A stretch of DNA of 8,504 nt. It comes from Verrucomicrobiota bacterium. Lineage in GTDB: Bacteria; Verrucomicrobiota; Verrucomicrobiia; Limisphaerales; AV2. The stretch's first letter is position 1. Each line of letters opens with the position of its first letter. Both the position numbers and the translations under genes were made by a program. Below the pieces are notes generated by a model that saw nothing but the letters and a program-made list of their open reading frames with translations, ran no database searches and had not been told where the DNA came from. Positions 4,942-8,504 of this stretch are shown piece by piece. Location: positions 1 to 8,504 of the forward strand of contig QHPA01000110.1 in assembly GCA_003218935.1 (NCBI GenBank), in the 5' to 3' direction.

Positions 4942-6417
4942 ATGAACTTCTTGTCTGACTGTTTCGCCGCCGGACTCATCGCGGCTGTGGCCGCCGGAAA
5001 TCTGTCGGACCGGACGGCAGCCGTTCCGAGCTCCGGCGCCGCGCCCGAACCCTTGAACTGGACGGCCCAGCAGGACCACCAAAACATGATGGATCAGCTG
5101 GGGATTAAAGCTCTCCGGCCTGGGCCGAGTGGCCGGGCCGGCGCGACCAATGAGGCCAATTACGATCCGGCCAAAGCCAATCCTTATCCCGATCTGCCCG
5201 ATCCCCTCACGTTGAAAAACGGACAAAGGGTCACGACCGCTGACGCGTGGCGGAAACAGCGCCGTCCGGAAATTGTCGAGGACTTCGAGCGCGAAGTCAT
5301 TGGCCGCGTGCCGAAGAATGTGCCCAGGGTGACGTGGACGATCACGACCCAGGCAGTTGATCGGGTGGTGGGTGAGATATCCGTTGTTGCCAAACAACTG
5401 GTGGGGCACGTGGACAACTCGGCTTGTCCATCCATTGAGGTGAAAATCCCGATGACGCTGGTCACTCCGTCGAATGCCAGCGGACCCGTGCCGGTGCTGA
5501 TGATGTTTGGCGGCTTTGGCGACGGCGGGTTTCCCCGACGACCGGGAGAGCCTGCACCCGCCCCGCGCGGTGGTTTCGGCGGCGGCAACTTCACCGATCC
5601 TCCCTCGACCGAGCAATTGATCGCCGCCGGATGGGGTTACGCGACCATCAATCCGGGCAGCATTCAGGCTGACAACGGTGCTGGGCTGACGAAGGGAATC
5701 ATCGGCCTGGTCAACAAAGGTCAGCCCCGCAAGCCCGATGACTGGGGTTCGCTCCGCGCGTGGGCCTGGGGTGCGGCGCGCGGTTTGGATTACCTGGAGA
5801 CCGACCCCACCGTGGACGCAAAGAAGGTCGGCATCGAAGGCGTTTCACGTTTCGGCAAAGCCGCCCTGGTCGCGATGGCTTTTGAACCGCGTTTCGCCGT
5901 GGTGTTGGTCGGCTCCTCCGGCGAGGGCGGAGTCAAATTGCATCGCCGCAATTTTGGCGAAGCGGTGGAGAATCTCACCGGCTCCGGCGAATACCACTGG
6001 ATGGCGGGCAATTTCATGAAATACGGCGCCGCTGAATCAGCCTTCGGCAGCAGGAACGCGGGCGATCTGCCGGTGGACGCTCACGAGTTGATCGCTTTGT
6101 GCGCGCCGCGTCTCATCTTCATCAGTTACGGCGTGCCCGAACACGGCGACGCCAATTGGCTCGACCAGCAGGGCAGCTACATGGCGACCGTCGCCGCCGG
6201 GCCGGTTTTCCGTCTTCTGGGCGCGCGCGATATCGGCGAAAATGAAGATTATCGCACCGCGAAAATGCCGCGGGTGAACACCGGTTTGCTCGACGGTGAA
6301 CTCGCCTGGCGCCAGCACGACGGCGGACACGAAGACCGGTCGAACATGAAACACTTCATCGCGTGGGCCAACAAATTCATCAAGCACACACCGCCCGCGG
6401 CGGCCTCGGAGAAATAA
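4942..6417 (+). CDS. CE15 glucuronoyl-esterase-like alpha/beta hydrolase, exported
   Basis: A 491-residue predicted extracytoplasmic esterase related to carbohydrate-esterase family 15, whose members cut the ester between 4-O-methyl-glucuronic acid on xylan and lignin alcohols (often annotated acetylxylan esterase). The start at ATG 4942 gives a signal-like N-terminus (MNFLSDCFAAGLIAAVAAGN). The entry segment YDPAKANPYPDLPDPL and KQRRPEIVEDFEREVIGRVP are typical of bacterial CE15. A Gly/Pro-rich loop (about residues 190-218) follows the strand VPVLMMFGG. The nucleophile elbow is GVSRFGK with Ser302; fungal enzymes have GCSRNGK. SSGEGG and HRRNFGEAVENL (about 325-345), DAHELIALCAPR and QHDGGHED (His463 likely catalytic) complete the fold. 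The canonical acid position is Ser325, so the acid probably comes from another loop, for example E400/D403. The frame stays open back to GTG 4783, but that extension puts the signal inside the protein. Confidence 0.87.
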   Translation: MNFLSDCFAAGLIAAVAAGNLSDRTAAVPSSGAAPEPLNWTAQQDHQNMMDQLGIKALRPGPSGRAGATNEANYDPAKANPYPDLPDPLTLKNGQRVTTADAWRKQRRPEIVEDFEREVIGRVPKNVPRVTWTITTQAVDRVVGEISVVAKQLVGHVDNSACPSIEVKIPMTLVTPSNASGPVPVLMMFGGFGDGGFPRRPGEPAPAPRGGFGGGNFTDPPSTEQLIAAGWGYATINPGSIQADNGAGLTKGIIGLVNKGQPRKPDDWGSLRAWAWGAARGLDYLETDPTVDAKKVGIEGVSRFGKAALVAMAFEPRFAVVLVGSSGEGGVKLHRRNFGEAVENLTGSGEYHWMAGNFMKYGAAESAFGSRNAGDLPVDAHELIALCAPRLIFISYGVPEHGDANWLDQQGSYMATVAAGPVFRLLGARDIGENEDYRTAKMPRVNTGLLDGELAWRQHDGGHEDRSNMKHFIAWANKFIKHTPPAAASEK

Positions 6418-6493
6418 CTCCCGATTCCAGCGGCAAAAGGACGCAAAGAGGCGCAAGGAAGGTCACCCTCTCCGCCTCGATCGGGGAGTCCTT
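6418..6493. repeat. Convergent intergenic spacer with three imperfect GCAAAG decamers
   Basis: A 76-bp gap between two genes that converge. At 6431-6460 three copies of a 10-base unit (cggcaaaagg, acgcaaagag, gcgcaaggaa) sit exactly 10 bases apart. GCAAAG-rich tracts of this kind are common between genes in some environmental genomes, from memory. A weak imperfect stem (CTCC...GGAG, 6474-6489) could help termination but has no T-run on either side. Confidence 0.4.
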
Positions 6494-7417
6494 TCAAGGC
6501 CGCAACAAGGAGACAATCGTTCGCCATTTCGTCTCGTTGTCGCCGGGAGTCTCAGACGTCGGGTTAGGGCCAGTTCCGCCCCAAAGCTTCGGATCGAAGG
6601 CGTCCCTAGTCGTGCTGAATTTCACATGCCCGTCTCCCCAAAGGACATTAAGGCCGTATGGATTCTTGCCGCTGGTATGCGCCATGGTGCCCCAAGTGTA
6701 AATCAGATCGGTTTCCATCGACCGCTGCGAGCTTAATTCCGTCTGTTTGTGGGCCACTTGCGTCCAACCCCGATTCGCTTCGCTCTCTTTTTTGGCAGGA
6801 ACGTCCCTTTGTGGGAAGTAATTGTAGGTCATATTTACCTGCCCATCGACCGCGTACATGGGCCAGGGAACTTTGTCGCTTTCGAAGTATTTCTTCTCAA
6901 AAACAACTCTGAACCACTTCTGCTGCCGTGAGCTTGGACAATAAAATATCTGCGGCGCCTTCAAATAATTGCCGATGTAGAGGAGGCCCAGGTTCACTGC
7001 GAGCTTCGGCTCGGCCGGCCGGCCAACTGTTCCGCCCCAACCGTAAAGAAGATAGCTGTAGTAGGGACCATTGCCCGGTAACAGGTCCGGGTCGAAGAAC
7101 GGCGGGGGAAGCCGGTCCTGGTAGTCGTCAGCATATACGAAGGTTGCGAGGCCCATTTGTTTGAGATTGTTCAAGCAGGACGTCTGCTTGGACATCTCTT
7201 TCGCGCGAGACAACGCGGGCAGGAGCATGCCTGCCAGAATGGCGATAATCGCAATTACCACCAGCAGTTCGATCAATGTGAAGCCGCAGCGAGGCCGGGA
7301 GGGTGCGCCCTGGGAGAACGGCTCCGGTCCCGGGATGAGTGTCTTCAGGTCACGCTCGCCAATGCCGGAGTGGCGCCTGGCGTGGTTCGAATTGATGATG
7401 TGGGAGTCGGTTTTCAT
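6494..7417 (-). CDS. Prepilin-type (type II secretion/pseudopilin-like) protein with C-terminal GDGH motif
   Basis: A 307-residue protein with a type IV prepilin N-terminus. A 45-residue basic leader (longer than the usual 6-25) ends at Gly45; PilD-type peptidase would cut [22 protein letters not shown]. Glu50 is the conserved +5 residue and residues 46-67 are the hydrophobic assembly helix, followed by [10 protein letters not shown] and [10 protein letters not shown], a standard Verrucomicrobia/Planctomycetes/Lentisphaerae pattern. The globular part contains [12 protein letters not shown] (about 95-106) and a Cys in [10 protein letters not shown]. Near the end [13 protein letters not shown] resembles the H-x9-DG type C-terminal motif of DUF1559-like families, here with a longer His to Asp-Gly gap. 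Such paralogues are numerous in these phyla and their substrates are unknown. ATG 7417 has a good Shine-Dalgarno (AAAGGAAG, 7431-7424, spacing 6). Its stop TGA faces the CE15 gene. Confidence 0.93.
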   Translation of the reverse strand: MKTDSHIINSNHARRHSGIGERDLKTLIPGPEPFSQGAPSRPRCGFTLIELLVVIAIIAILAGMLLPALSRAKEMSKQTSCLNNLKQMGLATFVYADDYQDRLPPPFFDPDLLPGNGPYYSYLLYGWGGTVGRPAEPKLAVNLGLLYIGNYLKAPQIFYCPSSRQQKWFRVVFEKKYFESDKVPWPMYAVDGQVNMTYNYFPQRDVPAKKESEANRGWTQVAHKQTELSSQRSMETDLIYTWGTMAHTSGKNPYGLNVLWGDGHVKFSTTRDAFDPKLWGGTGPNPTSETPGDNETKWRTIVSLLRP

Positions 7418-7512
7418 ACGATACTTCCTTTCCGGATAAGTCGGTTGTTGAGGCCCTCCATACGCCGGCGCGGTCGGAGCAATCCGATGGCTTTCAGCGA
7501 AACCTTATTCAT
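7414..7512 (-). CDS. Possible 32-residue leader ORF overlapping the prepilin start
   Basis: A short frame from ATG 7512-7510 to TGA 7416-7414. Its stop overlaps the ATG of the prepilin gene (ATGA), a classical layout for translational coupling. The product begins [17 protein letters not shown] and ends [11 protein letters not shown]: strongly basic, with no hydrophobic stretch long enough for a membrane helix. No Shine-Dalgarno precedes it; if the promoter at 7521-7549 is real, the transcript would start only a few bases upstream, making this nearly leaderless. The prepilin Shine-Dalgarno lies inside this frame, so ribosomes translating the leader would cross it. It could be a regulatory leader or simply an open untranslated region; I have no homologue in mind. 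Confidence 0.3.
   Translation of the reverse strand: MNKVSLKAIGLLRPRRRMEGLNNRLIRKGSIV
7424..7431 (-). promoter_or_regulatory. Shine-Dalgarno of the prepilin gene
   Basis: AAAGGAAG on the minus strand, six bases (TATCGT) before ATG 7417. It fixes the long-leader start of the prepilin and is one of the few strong ribosome sites in the window. Confidence 0.7.
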
Positions 7513-7520
7513 GAACGCCG

Positions 7521-7549
7521 AGTGTAGCACGCGGCGGGCGATAGGTGAA
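7521..7549 (-). promoter_or_regulatory. Putative sigma-70-like promoter of the prepilin gene
   Basis: Reading the minus strand, TTCACC (7549-7544, four of six matches to TTGACA) and TACACT (7526-7521, four of six to TATAAT) are separated by the ideal 17 bases. Transcription would start near 7514, about 97 bases before the prepilin ATG and about two bases before the leader ORF ATG. The match is moderate and unsupported by other data. Confidence 0.4.
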
Positions 7550-7604
7550 CGGTTATTTTCGGATGCTGATCGTTAGCTCAATGACGAATGGCGAACCACA
7601 CCAA

Positions 7605-8504
7605 TTACTGTGCGGGCGGCTGGCCCGCGAAATTCGCCGCCTCGTCGGTGCTGCCACTGCCCTTGTACTTCGCCACCTGCGGGTAGGGGAATAAGGGACG
7701 CGTGCGGACGATTTTTCCGCTCTGATCACGAAGCTCAGCGATGAGTTTATCAGGAGCCTGGCCCTCTTCAACCCAACGGACGATTGCGTCGATCTGTCCG
7801 GTGGGCGTTGGCCCCGCGCCATGGAACCCGTGATCGACGCCCGGCGCCAGGAACAAGCGCGCAAACTGCGCGGTCTGCTCTGCTCCACCCATCTGTTGCT
7901 GCACCCGTTTGTAGTAATCGATGGTGCCTGCTGCCGGGATGAGTTGATCGGCCAGACCATGATAGATGATGACTTTGCCCCCCCGGTCGCGGAAGGCTGC
8001 GAGATCCGGGTTGTCCGTACCAATGACTGCGCCGAACTGTTCGACGGATTGTCTCCACAGCAATTCGAATCCCGCCGGCGTCAAAGTGGTCCAGTCCCAC
8101 TGCGGATTCTGGATCAAAAAGAACCGGAACCAATCCAGAGGGATGCCGAAGGGTTTTCCCGTCAACGGCGAACCACCCGTGTTGGCGAGGGCAAAGAGAT
8201 CCGTGCCGCGCGTCAGACCGTGCCAAAGGAATGTTCCGTCCTGCCCGCGCGGGCCTTCCCAGATCTTGCGGACCACCTCGGCGTCGGCTTCGGTGAACGT
8301 GCTGTCGCCGACCTGGGAGCCCACCAATGCTTTCGGATCGTAGGCGCATCGCGCGGGATCGTCGATGACGCCGTCCGTGACGCCGTCCAAGGCGTCGCAG
8401 GCCGCCACCGCCGCGGCTGTGGCTGAATCGAACTTGGATTTTGGCATGAAATTCGTGGCGGCGAGCATCACCACCTGGGGCCAAAGATCGGCGGGAAGGA
8501 ATCG
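7605..8504 (-). CDS. Tannase/feruloyl-esterase family protein, C-terminal 299 residues
   Basis: The gene enters from beyond base 8504 and ends at TAA 7605-7607. The tannase family (PF07519 type) hydrolyses gallate, ferulate and related aromatic esters, usually outside the cytoplasm. Visible landmarks are ACDALDGVTDGVIDDP with the paired Cys in ARCAYDP (8340-8400 region, the calcium-binding lid element), then IYHGLADQLIPAAG with the catalytic Asp at 7947-7949, and LAPGVDHGFHGAGP with the catalytic-type His at 7830-7832. IDAIVRWVEEGQAPDKL and RTRPLFPYPQVAKYKGSGS close the domain. The nucleophile Ser and signal peptide are outside the window. Compared with the family consensus from memory, three Cys are absent: the one after the catalytic His (Gly here), the one in RPLCPYP (Phe here) and the one near the end (NFAGQ instead of NFxC). 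GTG 8474 and ATG 8471 are internal, since the frame continues to the window edge. Confidence 0.88.
   Translation of the reverse strand, partial: RFLPADLWPQVVMLAATNFMPKSKFDSATAAAVAACDALDGVTDGVIDDPARCAYDPKALVGSQVGDSTFTEADAEVVRKIWEGPRGQDGTFLWHGLTRGTDLFALANTGGSPLTGKPFGIPLDWFRFFLIQNPQWDWTTLTPAGFELLWRQSVEQFGAVIGTDNPDLAAFRDRGGKVIIYHGLADQLIPAAGTIDYYKRVQQQMGGAEQTAQFARLFLAPGVDHGFHGAGPTPTGQIDAIVRWVEEGQAPDKLIAELRDQSGKIVRTRPLFPYPQVAKYKGSGSTDEAANFAGQPPAQ

Noticed and set aside
4849..5616. 255-codon minus-strand frame opposite the CE15 gene
   Set aside because: Antisense shadow in GC-rich DNA with Arg/Gly/His-rich composition and no recognisable fold.
6471..6489. Intrinsic terminator between the convergent genes
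   Set aside because: The stem has internal mismatches and there is no T-run on either strand.
7768..8484. 238-codon minus-strand frame overlapping the tannase-family gene
   Set aside because: Shadow frame, Arg/His/Gly-rich; the overlapping frame carries clear tannase motifs.
1..8504. CRISPR array, defence island, prophage or other new multi-gene system
   Set aside because: No regular spacer-repeat pattern, nuclease, methylase, toxin-antitoxin, integrase or phage gene was recognised; the genes belong to known families.

Overview
The window reads as a GC-rich (about 60% by eye) bacterial chromosome segment, most likely from an environmental or soil member of the Verrucomicrobiota, perhaps the Pedosphaera/Limisphaerales side. 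The clues are a long-leader prepilin-type protein with a C-terminal GDGH motif, a CE15-type esterase followed by a tannase-family esterase, a dispersed GC-rich palindromic repeat typical of such genomes, and weak or missing Shine-Dalgarno sites at several genes. This assignment is inferred from gene content; no marker gene is present.

Layout. Positions 1-2839, minus strand: a CzcCBA/CusCBA-type heavy-metal RND efflux operon in the order outer-membrane factor (2839 to 1367), periplasmic adaptor (1370 to 183), inner-membrane pump (177 to beyond base 1). The adaptor looks broken. It has an in-frame TAG at 663-665, a palindromic repeat inside its 5' end, and no usable start codon next to its lipoprotein signal, where AAG sits at good spacing from an AGGAG. 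Positions 2840-3055: a divergent regulatory gap with an operator-like dyad. Positions 3056-4096, plus: an exported YncE/YVTN-like beta-propeller. Positions 4193-4786, plus: an NAD(P)H-dependent FMN reductase. Positions 4942-6417, plus: an exported CE15 glucuronoyl-esterase-like hydrolase. Positions 7417-6494, minus: a type II/IV-pilin-like protein, preceded by a possible 32-codon leader ORF (7512-7414) whose stop overlaps the pilin start. Positions 8504-7605, minus: the C-terminal 299 residues of a tannase/feruloyl-esterase family protein.

How the genes fit together. The efflux operon would export divalent or monovalent heavy metal from the cell if the adaptor were intact; the lesions suggest it is decaying, unless they are assembly errors. 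The two esterases (CE15 and tannase family) both belong to families that cleave ester bonds linking plant carbohydrates to uronic or phenolic acids, so the right half may reflect plant-debris degradation, although they are on opposite strands and not one operon. I see no CRISPR array, tRNA, rRNA, transposase or prophage gene. I did not find a convincing new multi-gene system. The most unusual items are the doubly damaged adaptor with its repeat insertion, the coupled leader ORF, and the cysteine-depleted tannase-family enzyme.
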